From CAYTID01 sp964437735 (GTDB taxonomy: Bacteria > Bacteroidota > Ignavibacteria > UBA10030 > BY39), in contig CAYTID010000057.1 of the NCBI GenBank assembly GCA_964437735.1, positions 1 through 14,054 on the forward strand: a stretch of 14,054 bases of DNA. Reading direction: 5' to 3'. The notes below the pieces were generated by a model. That model was not told the DNA's origin and did not search any database. It saw nothing but the letters and a program-made list of their open reading frames with translations. Shown in pieces: positions 1 through 7,064 of the stretch (the stretch's first letter is position 1; each line of letters opens with the position of its first letter). Made by a program: the position numbers and the translations under genes.

Positions 1-1327
1 GCAAGCTCAACCCGATGAATTTTGAAGATGCATTTCCGCACATATTTTCCCCTCTCGAGAGGGGACGCAGGGGTGTGTCGGATATTGGATTTGATGCAGT
101 TGTTGGTAATCCGCCTTATTTAAGTATGGAAGATATGAATAGCACTGATAGAGACTATTATTATAAAAGGGTAGATAATAAAAGAAATAGATATTTAACA
201 GCAATTCATAAATCAAATCTTTATGCAATGTTTTATGAAAAAGCTATTTTCCTCACAAAACAAAAGGGCTTTGTTGGAATGATTACTCCACATTCTTGGT
301 TCTCAAATAGCAGTTTTATTAATCTTAGAAAATTATTTTTAGATAATACTTCTGTAAAATCACTACATATTTTCCCTGTAGGTGTGTTTCAAGATGCTGG
401 AATTGCAACTGGAATTGTAATATTAAACATTCCAACGTCTAGTAGCAATTCGATAGTAAAAGTGTTTGACTTAAGAAAATATACAATAAATGATTTGCCT
501 GAATCATTAAACAATCCAAAATTTCAAAACGAGATACCTATAATGGTTTTTAAAAATTCAAAAGAACTCGTTTTTAACATTCAATGGAATGAAAAAGAAT
601 CTTCAATTTTAGATAAGATAAATTTTCATGAGCACAACTTAGAGGATTATGTATTTGTAGATAGAGGTTGTGATACCGCAAATAATGAAAAATTTACCGG
701 ATTTGATTTTAAGAAAACTTACAATTCCAAAAGACTATTGATAGGCCAAAGATTCGGGAGGTATTGGTTTGAATGAGATGGACTATACTTGTATTACCTA
801 CCTGATGAAATGAAAAAAGATAAAGAAACTGCAAGACCTGGGCAACCGGAGCGTTTTGAAAGTAATGAGAAATTAATTGTATATAGATTTCTAGATAACA
901 ACAATAAATTACAATGTACTTATGATAATGAACAATATTATTGCTTAGGATCTTGTTATGTAATTAATAAAAAAACTAATGTCTATATAAATATAAAATT
1001 AATTTTAGCAATTCTCTGTTCATGCCTAATTGGGTATTACAATAGAAAGTTATTTAGTGGAATAAAGATTACAAGAAACGAAATGCTTAGGATACCGATC
1101 CCCGAAATTAACTTCCAAAACAAAATCGAGAAAGATGCACATGATAAGATAGTTCAATTGGTCGCCAAATGCTTGCTACAAAAAAACAATACACCGTCGC
1201 CAAAACTGACGGTGAATCAAATAAACTTGAGCTGCAAATCGCCTCACTCGACCGCAAAATCGATGAAGCTGTGTATGAGTTGTACGGGCTGACCGAGGAA
1301 GAGATTGGGATTGTGGAAGATTCGTAG
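1..1327 (+). pseudogene. Eco57I-type DNA methyltransferase / type IIG restriction enzyme, C-terminal part, disrupted
   Basis: This is the 3' part of an adenine-specific DNA methyltransferase of the Eco57I/type IIG class; the 5' part lies outside the window. The reading frame is open from the window edge. The catalytic motif IV NPPY is at 108-119, preceded by GFDAVVG, and is followed by typical methylase blocks such as GFVGMITPHSWF. The second half should be the target-recognition (TaqI_C-like) domain. TGA at 774-776 interrupts the frame; reading it as TGG (Trp) would give RYWFEWDGLYLYYLP, as expected for the family. A second break lies at the AAA at 1167-1169. One extra A there would restore KMLATKKQYTVAK and then the usual family ending LDRKIDEAVYELYGLTEEEI, read in the shifted frame to TAG at 1325-1327. 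With two lesions the gene is probably dead, unless they are sequence errors. A palindromic repeat is also inserted in frame at 49-64. Confidence 0.85.
49..83. repeat. In-frame palindromic repeat inside the methyltransferase gene
   Basis: Positions 49-64 are a perfect 16-bp palindrome, CCCCTCTCGAGAGGGG, followed by an ACGCAGGGGTGTGTC tail. Read in the methyltransferase frame it encodes SPLERGRRGV, which falls between the usual FPHIF and GFDAVVGNPPY blocks. Family members normally have only a few residues there. It looks like a short dispersed palindromic element that inserted without breaking the frame. I infer that it is dispersed from its form; only a related hairpin at 1354-1404 is visible here. 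Confidence 0.6.
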
Positions 1328-1353
1328 AGTGGAACGAATTTAAAAAAATGACT

Positions 1354-1404
1354 AATCCCCCATCACCCATCTCTTTCCAAGAGAAGGGTGATTAGAAAGG
1401 GATT
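1354..1404. repeat. Hairpin repeat downstream of the methyltransferase gene
   Basis: Two 14-nt arms (1362-1375 and 1379-1392) pair with a single mismatch around a 3-nt TCC loop. An outer pair, AATCCC (1354-1359) and GGGATT (1399-1404), extends the structure. Its CTCTTTCCAAGAGA core resembles the C/T-rich and G/A-rich arms of the palindrome at 49-64, so it may be a diverged member of the same family. It could also act as a bidirectional transcription barrier between the + strand gene ending at 1327 and the - strand gene ending at 1488. It lacks the T-run of a classical intrinsic terminator. Confidence 0.55.
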
Positions 1405-1487
1405 GAGTTCATTTTATTTCAAATATGAGGCGATATAAAATGGGTTATACATTGTAAGTATACTCCACCGGCGTTGCCGCTCGTTAT

Positions 1488-1598
1488 TTAAATTCCAAAA
1501 ATAAATTTTAAAAGAATACAAAATATAATAAATCCGATTAGAACACTCATTATTTTAAATAACAGAAACCAGCCGGATTCAATTTTTTCTTCTGACAT
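1488..1598 (-). CDS. Small one-helix membrane protein (36 aa), hypothetical
   Basis: I do not recognise this gene. The frame runs from ATG at 1598 to TAA at 1490-1488 and encodes 36 residues. The acidic N-terminus MSEEKIESGW is followed by a single hydrophobic segment from about residue 11 to the end (MSVLIGFIIFCILL in its core), with lysines at positions 15 and 31 near its ends. An AGAGG ribosome-binding sequence lies about 7 bases before the ATG, which is the main reason for believing the gene. The pattern fits a small inner-membrane protein. It stands alone: the bases around it (1405-1487 and 1599-1692) hold no other gene I can see, only a weak hairpin-like stretch at about 1621-1645 upstream of the start. 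A chance frame cannot be excluded because the region is AT-rich. Confidence 0.45.
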   Translation of the reverse strand: MSEEKIESGWFLLFKIMSVLIGFIIFCILLKFIFGI

Positions 1599-1692
1599 AA
1601 TTTACCTCTGCTTAATTAAATGGTTGTTTCGTCTGATAATAACCAGACCGTTAAGAAAATTATTAATTAAAAGTGAAATGTAAGAGGTTGTG

Positions 1693-2058
1693 TTATAAAT
1701 CTGAAGAATTAATCAAGGTATAAATTAGCCGTTGCTGATATTCAGGAGGATTAGTAATTGGAAAATCGTTAAACCGAATTGAAATATATGGACAGGAAAA
1801 CTTAATAAATACAGATTGATAAAATACGCCGATATTTACTACAAGGTCTTGGCTGTATTGCTTGGTTTGTAACCAACCTGTATTGAGATTGAAGTCAATT
1901 TGCTGAGTTATCTGCCCTTCGCCAGATGAATTGGATGCCGGTTCAGCATACAATGGTATTGCAGATTGCTGCGAAATAAGTATATGCAGATGCATCAATA
2001 AGATTATACTTATCGCAGGTTGCAGAAATTGTAATTTATTTAACGAACGAAATTTCAT
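1693..2058 (-). CDS. Hypothetical small exported protein (121 aa)
   Basis: I do not recognise this protein. The open frame can be extended to a TTG at 2088, but ATG at 2058 is the better start. It gives MKFRSLNKLQFL followed by a hydrophobic stretch (ISIILLMHLHILI) and a polar region, which resembles a signal peptide or N-terminal membrane anchor. The remainder is about 85 residues with no recognisable motif: Q/N-rich near NSSGEGQITQQ, then beta-prone segments such as DLVVNIGVFYQSVFIKF, ending NSSDL. No clear Shine-Dalgarno sequence precedes either start. A stop-free run of this length is unlikely by chance in such AT-rich DNA, but the gene could be decaying. The 2059-2233 interval upstream holds nothing I can assign. 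Confidence 0.4.
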   Translation of the reverse strand: MKFRSLNKLQFLQPAISIILLMHLHILISQQSAIPLYAEPASNSSGEGQITQQIDFNLNTGWLQTKQYSQDLVVNIGVFYQSVFIKFSCPYISIRFNDFPITNPPEYQQRLIYTLINSSDL

Positions 2059-2233
2059 TGTGGTATAATCTATAAAATTGCTTGCCAATTAGCAATGGGA
2101 GTGTAAATATTTCTGTGTAATGGTTATTTCTGGCTTACAGAGATTTATGAAACTAAATATTCCATTTACACAAGTTATTTCACAGTCTCTGTTAAACAAC
2201 TTGCTTTTCAATTTTCTCAAATATTTTTATGCA

Positions 2234-2818
2234 TCAAGTAATTAATGTTAGTTCATCTATTTTATTATTTGGATCTTCAAAGGGCTTTTGATATATAATT
2301 TCAATTAAATCTCCAAATTCTGACTCAACCTTCTTCGCCAATTCAATGCCGCGAGTATGATAACTGGCCCAATCAAACTCACTGTAATCTTGATATGGGT
2401 ACACTTTGAATTTTTGGTGCCATTCTCTTAATTCACGTTGAAGTTCTTTCGATATTTTAAAAGAATAAGGCCCCTCAGAACCACCCACGCAACATCCCTC
2501 TTCATCCCAAAATATAGCTTCGGAAAAATCACTCATCACAATGGTTTTATATAATGGTTTGATTTCTTCTTTCTCGAACATCAAAATATCATCTTTAAAG
2601 ACAACAGCCTTTAGTTTAACAGCTAATGTGAATGCTACTCTTTCTTCCTCTAATTTGTCTTCAAATGTTGTTTTCAAGAAGTTTTCTATCTCAGCTAGCA
2701 ACAATTCATCATTTACTAAATTATTATGGTCTACAGGTTTACAAGGAAACCGATTTTCTTTATTATCAATTTCTACGAGAACATGGTTTTCCTGCTTTTG
2801 GAATCCGTAAATCTTCAT
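2234..2818 (-). CDS. Hypothetical acidic cytoplasmic protein (194 aa)
   Basis: I do not recognise the family. ATG at 2818 is preceded by AAAGG about 9 bases upstream, and the frame ends at TGA (2236-2234). The protein has no signal peptide or membrane segment and is rich in Glu, Asp and Lys. Visible landmarks are an N-terminal beta-like stretch (MKIYGFQKQENHVLVEID), a helical acidic block around residues 42-60, and a WDEEGCCVGGSEGPYSF segment with paired cysteines near residues 109-110. An aromatic region (KVYPYQDYSEFDWASYHTRG) lies near the C-terminus. The general look (small, acidic, single gene) resembles immunity or SMI1/KNR4-type proteins, but I see no diagnostic motif and no toxin gene beside it. 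It is followed by the hypothetical gene at 1693-2058 on the same strand after a 175-nt gap. Confidence 0.7.
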   Translation of the reverse strand: MKIYGFQKQENHVLVEIDNKENRFPCKPVDHNNLVNDELLLAEIENFLKTTFEDKLEEERVAFTLAVKLKAVVFKDDILMFEKEEIKPLYKTIVMSDFSEAIFWDEEGCCVGGSEGPYSFKISKELQRELREWHQKFKVYPYQDYSEFDWASYHTRGIELAKKVESEFGDLIEIIYQKPFEDPNNKIDELTLIT

Positions 2819-2889
2819 TAGTTATACCTTTATATTTTTTTTAAATATGAATATTTATACTATAAGTTACAGTTGTACCCGCTTCTAAT

Positions 2890-4287
2890 TTATAATAAAT
2901 TATAATTGCATGATATCGTGAAAAATAAACCTGAATTTTTAAAACCTCCTGTCCTTGCTAAATCTGTGTAGTAAACTTTCTCTTTCCTGTAAGTATATCC
3001 TATACTTGAAGTTATTGATATTTTATCCTCAACATAATAAATAAAATTAACTTCAGCGTTGTATCTGTGCCTTACGATTAAATTGTAGTGCTGATGCTCC
3101 ACTTCGGTGGAATTTTTATCGAGCCTAAGTATCGTTAATAAATCAAATTTATCACTTAATTCCCAGCTTAATGATGGCGATATATTTATACCAATCCTGT
3201 TTGCTAAATTTCTTTGTGGAAATGTTAATTCTGATTCAAAATAGAAATGCATATATAAACTAATCGGATAACCGTATGTAAAACCGATGAGATGATTAAC
3301 ATCTTCTAAAAATTCGGTCTTATAGTAATCATAGTCAGATTTTTCATCGAAACCACTATTTATATTTTTTTGAAGATTATATTTAAATCCATAAAAAATA
3401 CGATAACCGAATAATCTCCTGTGAATCAACTCATTGACTGTTTCTTCAGACTTTAAAACTAAATAAACCGGAGCAAAGCCGGATTTAAATAAATCCTTTG
3501 ATTCCAGAATTGAAATAATGTCCCTATATAAATACTTTTTGTATCTCTCATAATTTGTGGTATACTCCCTTATTTTCGCTAATACATCAACTATTTCTAA
3601 AATTTCATCTTTAGTCAGATCGCGTGTTAATACTCTCTCTTCATTAATTTTTTCGATTATTCTAACCGCTTGAAATACAAAAATTCCGTCCCTGATTTTA
3701 CCCCAACCGACACCAAACACACTACCTGAATTAAAATACAAATAATTATCCTCATATCTGTTCCTATATTCTTCATTACTTTTTTGTTTTATTTTAGATG
3801 ATGAATAAAAATTTGAAAGGTTACTATTAATCACTGAAAATAAATGTAATTTTTCCTTTACCAAATAATGTAAATAATCTAAATTTACCCGAGCAAAGGA
3901 TCTCCATTGTCTGGTGACGGCTGAATATTTTTCAACTTGATAATCTGAGCCATCTCTATTGATGCTATTAAAATATCCTAATATGTTGCCGCTAAGATCT
4001 ATCTCTAATTCGTTATCCTCCGAATTTCTAAAATACAGATATCTTGATCCTGCAGAAATCCACCAACTATTATTATCTCCTTCCTTTGAAACAAATTCAT
4101 TATAATTTTTATTATAGTAATCATATTCATCTGATTCTGAATTAAAGTTAAACGAACCGGATATTTTTAAATCCTGTCCGCGTGTTAATGGGTATCGAAA
4201 ATCAGATATTGAAATATCGTATTGACCATACGCGTTGGTTAAGTTAAAAATAAATATTAAGACTACCCCGCTTATAATATTTTTCAT
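2890..4287 (-). CDS. Exported protein, probable outer-membrane beta-barrel (465 aa), unknown function
   Basis: The start ATG at 4287 has AGGGG about 6 bases upstream. Residues 1-20 form a signal peptide (MKNIISGVVLIFIFNLTNAYG, cut before QYDIS). The mature protein is rich in Tyr, Asn and Asp and has alternating polar/hydrophobic strands. The C-terminal third has repeated antiparallel-type strands such as LIGFTYGYPISLYMHFYFES, NRIGINISPSLSWEL and FIYYVEDKISITSSIGYTY. It ends on an aromatic-containing strand, FFTISCNYNLL, as outer-membrane barrels often do. The middle (about residues 205-275) is more helical, with an ERVLTRDLTKDEILEIVDVL segment. It begins 20 nt after the DUF5683 gene and is probably co-transcribed with it. 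The function is unknown to me; the barrel call is inference from sequence pattern. Confidence 0.75.
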   Translation of the reverse strand: MKNIISGVVLIFIFNLTNAYGQYDISISDFRYPLTRGQDLKISGSFNFNSESDEYDYYNKNYNEFVSKEGDNNSWWISAGSRYLYFRNSEDNELEIDLSGNILGYFNSINRDGSDYQVEKYSAVTRQWRSFARVNLDYLHYLVKEKLHLFSVINSNLSNFYSSSKIKQKSNEEYRNRYEDNYLYFNSGSVFGVGWGKIRDGIFVFQAVRIIEKINEERVLTRDLTKDEILEIVDVLAKIREYTTNYERYKKYLYRDIISILESKDLFKSGFAPVYLVLKSEETVNELIHRRLFGYRIFYGFKYNLQKNINSGFDEKSDYDYYKTEFLEDVNHLIGFTYGYPISLYMHFYFESELTFPQRNLANRIGINISPSLSWELSDKFDLLTILRLDKNSTEVEHQHYNLIVRHRYNAEVNFIYYVEDKISITSSIGYTYRKEKVYYTDLARTGGFKNSGLFFTISCNYNLL

Positions 4288-4307
4288 TATGACCCCTGGA
4301 TTTTAGT

Positions 4308-4907
4308 TTAAAAATAAATTTTTAATTTAACAGCCAGTATCCCCTGATCGTTTATACTCAAATCATCGCTCACACTGAATTCAAATAAGCTCGCATCTAC
4401 ATACGCATCAACAATATTCACAACGTATAATATTCCTACATACCAGGCAAATTTATCTCTTTGATCTTTATAAAAATCTCTCAACAATCTAAGACGTGAA
4501 GTCCCGGACGGGGGCGAAATGATTAAACTTTCCGAATATAGGTTTTTATATTTCTTGTATTCATTATTATTCTGTATATACTCATATCCCCAATAACCTG
4601 ATAAGCCAAGAATAACCGGAATTTTCCAATACGATTCGTTGTATGCTTGTCCCGCACCCGGCAACAATGCAGAAAGTAACATCGCGGTGGTTGGTGATTT
4701 AGATTTTTGTGTGATTTTGTTATTGATGATTGTGCTTCCCGAAACGGTTTCAGCTGGTAATATTACCACTGAATCAACACGATTTACACCGGATATATCA
4801 GATGTGTCTGCTTCAGGAAAAAAGTTGATGGACTGAGCGCTGACGAAATTCAACATAAAGAAAGTTAAAATTATACAGATTGTTATGCCGAATTTTACCT
4901 TAGTCAT
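4308..4907 (-). CDS. DUF5683 domain membrane protein (199 aa)
   Basis: The protein begins with a signal peptide or N-terminal anchor (residues 1-24, ending NFVSAQ). A linker of about 45 residues follows, then the DUF5683 core: SPTTAMLLSALLPGAGQAYN at 71-90, YWKIPVILGLSGYWGYEY at 93-110, a charged stretch with RDFYKDQRDKFAWY at 143-156, and a second hydrophobic segment with NIVDAYVDASLFEFSVSDDLS at 164-184. These blocks are characteristic of a family common in Bacteroidota and relatives; its biochemical role is not established. In Bacteroidota the gene often sits next to parA and parB, as here, though ridA lies between in this case. No Shine-Dalgarno sequence is seen before ATG 4907, and the gap to ridA is 43 nt, so it may have its own translation or transcription signals. 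Confidence 0.85.
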   Translation of the reverse strand: MTKVKFGITICIILTFFMLNFVSAQSINFFPEADTSDISGVNRVDSVVILPAETVSGSTIINNKITQKSKSPTTAMLLSALLPGAGQAYNESYWKIPVILGLSGYWGYEYIQNNNEYKKYKNLYSESLIISPPSGTSRLRLLRDFYKDQRDKFAWYVGILYVVNIVDAYVDASLFEFSVSDDLSINDQGILAVKLKIYF

Positions 4908-4950
4908 TACAGTATTTTTATTTTCAAAAAAAATATTCAGCCGAATATTT

Positions 4951-5340
4951 TTACATGTCTGTAACTAATGCGACCGCCTCAATCTCAACTTTGACATCGC
5001 GCGGGAGTCGTGAAACCTCAACTGTAGAACGTGCCGGAGAAGAATTACTGAAAAACTCACCATAAACTTCATTCATACTCGCAAATTCATTCATATCTGT
5101 CAAAAATACGGTTGTCTTGACGACTGATCTCAACGTAGCGCCACCTGCTTCCAGAACAGCCGCCAGATTTTTTAAAACCTGTTTCGTCTGATTTTTTATA
5201 TCTCCCTCCACAACTTGTCCGTTCTCGGGATTAATGGGAATTTGTCCCGCTGTGAAAACAAAGCAGCCTGACCCTATGATCGCCTGACTATACGGTCCGA
5301 TCGCTGCAGGAGCTTTATCGGTATAAATATTCTTTCTCAT
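4951..5340 (-). CDS. ridA: RidA family 2-iminobutanoate/2-iminopropanoate deaminase
   Basis: This is a RidA/YjgF/YER057c/UK114 protein of 129 residues, the usual family length. RidA hydrolyses reactive enamine/imine intermediates from PLP-dependent enzymes such as threonine dehydratase, protecting other PLP enzymes in the cytoplasm. Visible hallmarks are APAAIGPYSQA at 10-20, the FTAGQIPINPENG segment at 29-41, and the signature SPARSTVEVSRLPRDVKVEIEA at 101-122. Arg104 corresponds to the substrate-carboxylate-binding arginine and Glu121 to the catalytic-site glutamate of the archetypal enzymes. ATG 5340 is preceded by AAGGA at a good distance. It starts 8 nt after the parB stop, so it is translated from the same message. 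Its link to chromosome partition is positional only. Confidence 0.93.
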   Translation of the reverse strand: MRKNIYTDKAPAAIGPYSQAIIGSGCFVFTAGQIPINPENGQVVEGDIKNQTKQVLKNLAAVLEAGGATLRSVVKTTVFLTDMNEFASMNEVYGEFFSNSSPARSTVEVSRLPRDVKVEIEAVALVTDM

Positions 5341-5348
5341 TTATTTCC

Positions 5349-6263
5349 TTAATAATTTTTTATTGATAATATTATTTCAATTAACCTGTCGAGGTCGTCG
5401 TTTGAATAATATTCGATGACTATCTCACCCTTTCCTCCTCCTTTGGAGAAGACTTTAACTTTTGTCCCGAATATCTGACGTAATTTATCTTCGATATTAA
5501 CAAACTCGCCCGTCCCTTCAACTGCAATATTTCTCTTTTCCGGTTTTCTGTTAATATCACGAACTAATTTTTCGACTTGACGGACATTCAAATCTTTTTT
5601 TATTATTTTATCGAAAATTTTCATCTGATGTTTTTCGTCAATAATACTTATAAGGGCGCGGGCATGTCCGCTCGAAATCTGGTTTTTTCTTAAAGCATTC
5701 TGTATTTTTTCGGGTAATCTTAAAAGCCGGATTGTATTTACTACGGTTGTCCTGTCTTTACCAATCTTTTGAGCAATTTCTTCGTAAGTTTGATTACATT
5801 CCGTGATCAGACGCTGATATGAAATCGCAATTTCAATCGAATTTAAATATTCTCGTTGTAAGTTTTCAATTAGGGCTAGTTCCAGCATCTCCTCATCGGT
5901 CTTAACATCGATTATGTATGCGGGAATTTCTTTTAAACCTGCTTCTAACGAAGCTCGCACTCGACGTTCACCGGCAATTAATTCAAAACCATCCCCCTTT
6001 TTTCTAACGGTAATCGGCTGAATGATCCCCTTTTCTATAATTGATTGCTTAAGTTCATCAAGCGCAACCTCATCAAAATCAGCACGGGGTTGAAAAGGAT
6101 TCGGACGAATTGACTTGATATCAATGAGTGTAATTCCTTCGCTTTCTCTAATGATCGTCTGGACTTTAGGTTCGGATGAAACCGTGGCTTTCGGCTCCTC
6201 TGCTTCCGGTTCTCCGATTAATGCTGCCAATCCTTTTCCCAGTCCTCCTTTAGTTTTGGTCAT
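5349..6263 (-). CDS. parB: Chromosome-partitioning protein ParB (Spo0J family)
   Basis: ParB binds parS sites near the replication origin, spreads as a CTP-dependent clamp, and is segregated by ParA. The protein has 304 residues, typical of the chromosomal form. The N-terminus MTKTKGGLGKGLAALIG is the conserved ParA-contacting tail. The CTPase/ParB-N domain covers about 46-135, with RPNPFQPR at 53-60, the GERRVRA box at 98-104 and ALIENLQRE at 130-138. The helix-turn-helix DNA-binding region follows (YEEIAQKIGKDRTTVVNTIRLL, 160-181, and SSGHARAL at 197-204). The C-terminal dimerisation domain ends at IEIILSIKNY. The ATG lies inside the 3' end of parA (14-nt overlap), so translation is coupled. 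I saw no parS-like inverted repeat (TGTTTCACGTGAAACA or close) in the window. Confidence 0.95.
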   Translation of the reverse strand: MTKTKGGLGKGLAALIGEPEAEEPKATVSSEPKVQTIIRESEGITLIDIKSIRPNPFQPRADFDEVALDELKQSIIEKGIIQPITVRKKGDGFELIAGERRVRASLEAGLKEIPAYIIDVKTDEEMLELALIENLQREYLNSIEIAISYQRLITECNQTYEEIAQKIGKDRTTVVNTIRLLRLPEKIQNALRKNQISSGHARALISIIDEKHQMKIFDKIIKKDLNVRQVEKLVRDINRKPEKRNIAVEGTGEFVNIEDKLRQIFGTKVKVFSKGGGKGEIVIEYYSNDDLDRLIEIILSIKNY

Positions 6264-7053
6264 CTTCTTTCACTTTCTCAATTTGAATATGATTATTTCT
6301 CAATAAAAATTCCTGGGCAAGTCCCATATAATTTTTCGTACCACTTGAAATTGCGTCGTATAATAATATCGGTTTCCCATAACTCGGGGCTTCACTCAAT
6401 CGTACATTTCGTGTAATAATTGTCTGATAAACTTTTTCGCCGAAATACTTTTTTACTTCTTCAACTATCTGATTAGATAAACGAAGTCTCCCGTCGAACA
6501 TAGTCATCAATACACCTTCAATATCTAAAATCGGATTAATATTTTTCTTCACCAGATTAATTGTGTTTAACAACTGACTTAATCCTTCAAGTGCATAGTA
6601 TTCGCATTGAACGGGGATCAAAACCGAATCTGATGCTGAGAGAGCATTTAATGTCAGCAAACCGAGAGAGGGTGGGCAATCGATAAATATATATGAATAA
6701 TTATCTTTAAATTTTTGAACTACATTCGCGAGTAGTTTCTCACGATGTTCCATATCAACCATTTCCACTTCGGCGCCAACAAGATTTATACTCGATGGTA
6801 ATACAGATAAAAATGGCATATCCGTTTTCAATATGACGTTTAGCGGATTAGTGTCGTTTATCAAAACATCGTAAATGTTCAGATGCTTGCCTTTTGGATC
6901 AATACCTAAACCCGAGGTTGCATTTGCCTGAGGATCGCAGTCGATTAACAATACATTCGCTTCAGCAGCAGCAACACAGGCAGCTAAATTAATGGATGTA
7001 GTTGTTTTGCCGACACCACCTTTTTGATTTGCAACAGTTACTAATTTTCCCAA
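6250..7053 (-). CDS. parA: Chromosome-partitioning ATPase ParA (Soj family)
   Basis: A Walker-type partition ATPase of 267 residues, the short chromosomal form without an extra N-terminal DNA-binding domain. It binds the nucleoid as an ATP dimer and is released by ParB, moving parS complexes. The deviant Walker A motif KGGVGKTT is at 11-18, Walker A' DCDPQANAT at 38-46, and Walker B region IDCPPSLGLLTLNAL at 124-138. The family's C-terminal LSEAPSYGKP block is also present. The start appears to be TTG at 7053-7051, with AGGAAA just upstream. No ATG lies between there and the motif, and the resulting MGKLVTVANQKGG matches the usual family start. It lies 11 nt after the UPF0173 gene and overlaps parB, so the three form one operon. 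Confidence 0.95.
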   Translation of the reverse strand: MGKLVTVANQKGGVGKTTTSINLAACVAAAEANVLLIDCDPQANATSGLGIDPKGKHLNIYDVLINDTNPLNVILKTDMPFLSVLPSSINLVGAEVEMVDMEHREKLLANVVQKFKDNYSYIFIDCPPSLGLLTLNALSASDSVLIPVQCEYYALEGLSQLLNTINLVKKNINPILDIEGVLMTMFDGRLRLSNQIVEEVKKYFGEKVYQTIITRNVRLSEAPSYGKPILLYDAISSGTKNYMGLAQEFLLRNNHIQIEKVKEDDQN

Positions 7054-7064
7054 AATTTTCCTAT

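Noticed and set aside
774..776. TGA read as tryptophan (alternative genetic code) in the methylase gene
   Set aside because: TGA is used as the normal stop by batA, the BatD-like gene and the 194-residue gene in this window, and a separate frameshift breaks the same methylase gene.
1362..1392. Classical intrinsic terminator
   Set aside because: The stem is good but no T-run follows on either strand; a dispersed repeat fits better.
1621..1645. Hairpin TGGTTGTT/AATAACCA upstream of the small membrane protein as a riboswitch or attenuator
   Set aside because: The stem is short and imperfect and no known riboswitch core is visible.
2886..2902. TAATTTAT/ATAAATTA inverted repeat over the stop of the 465-residue gene
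   Set aside because: It is purely AT, with a 1-nt centre, and would not form a stable RNA hairpin; probably chance in AT-rich DNA.
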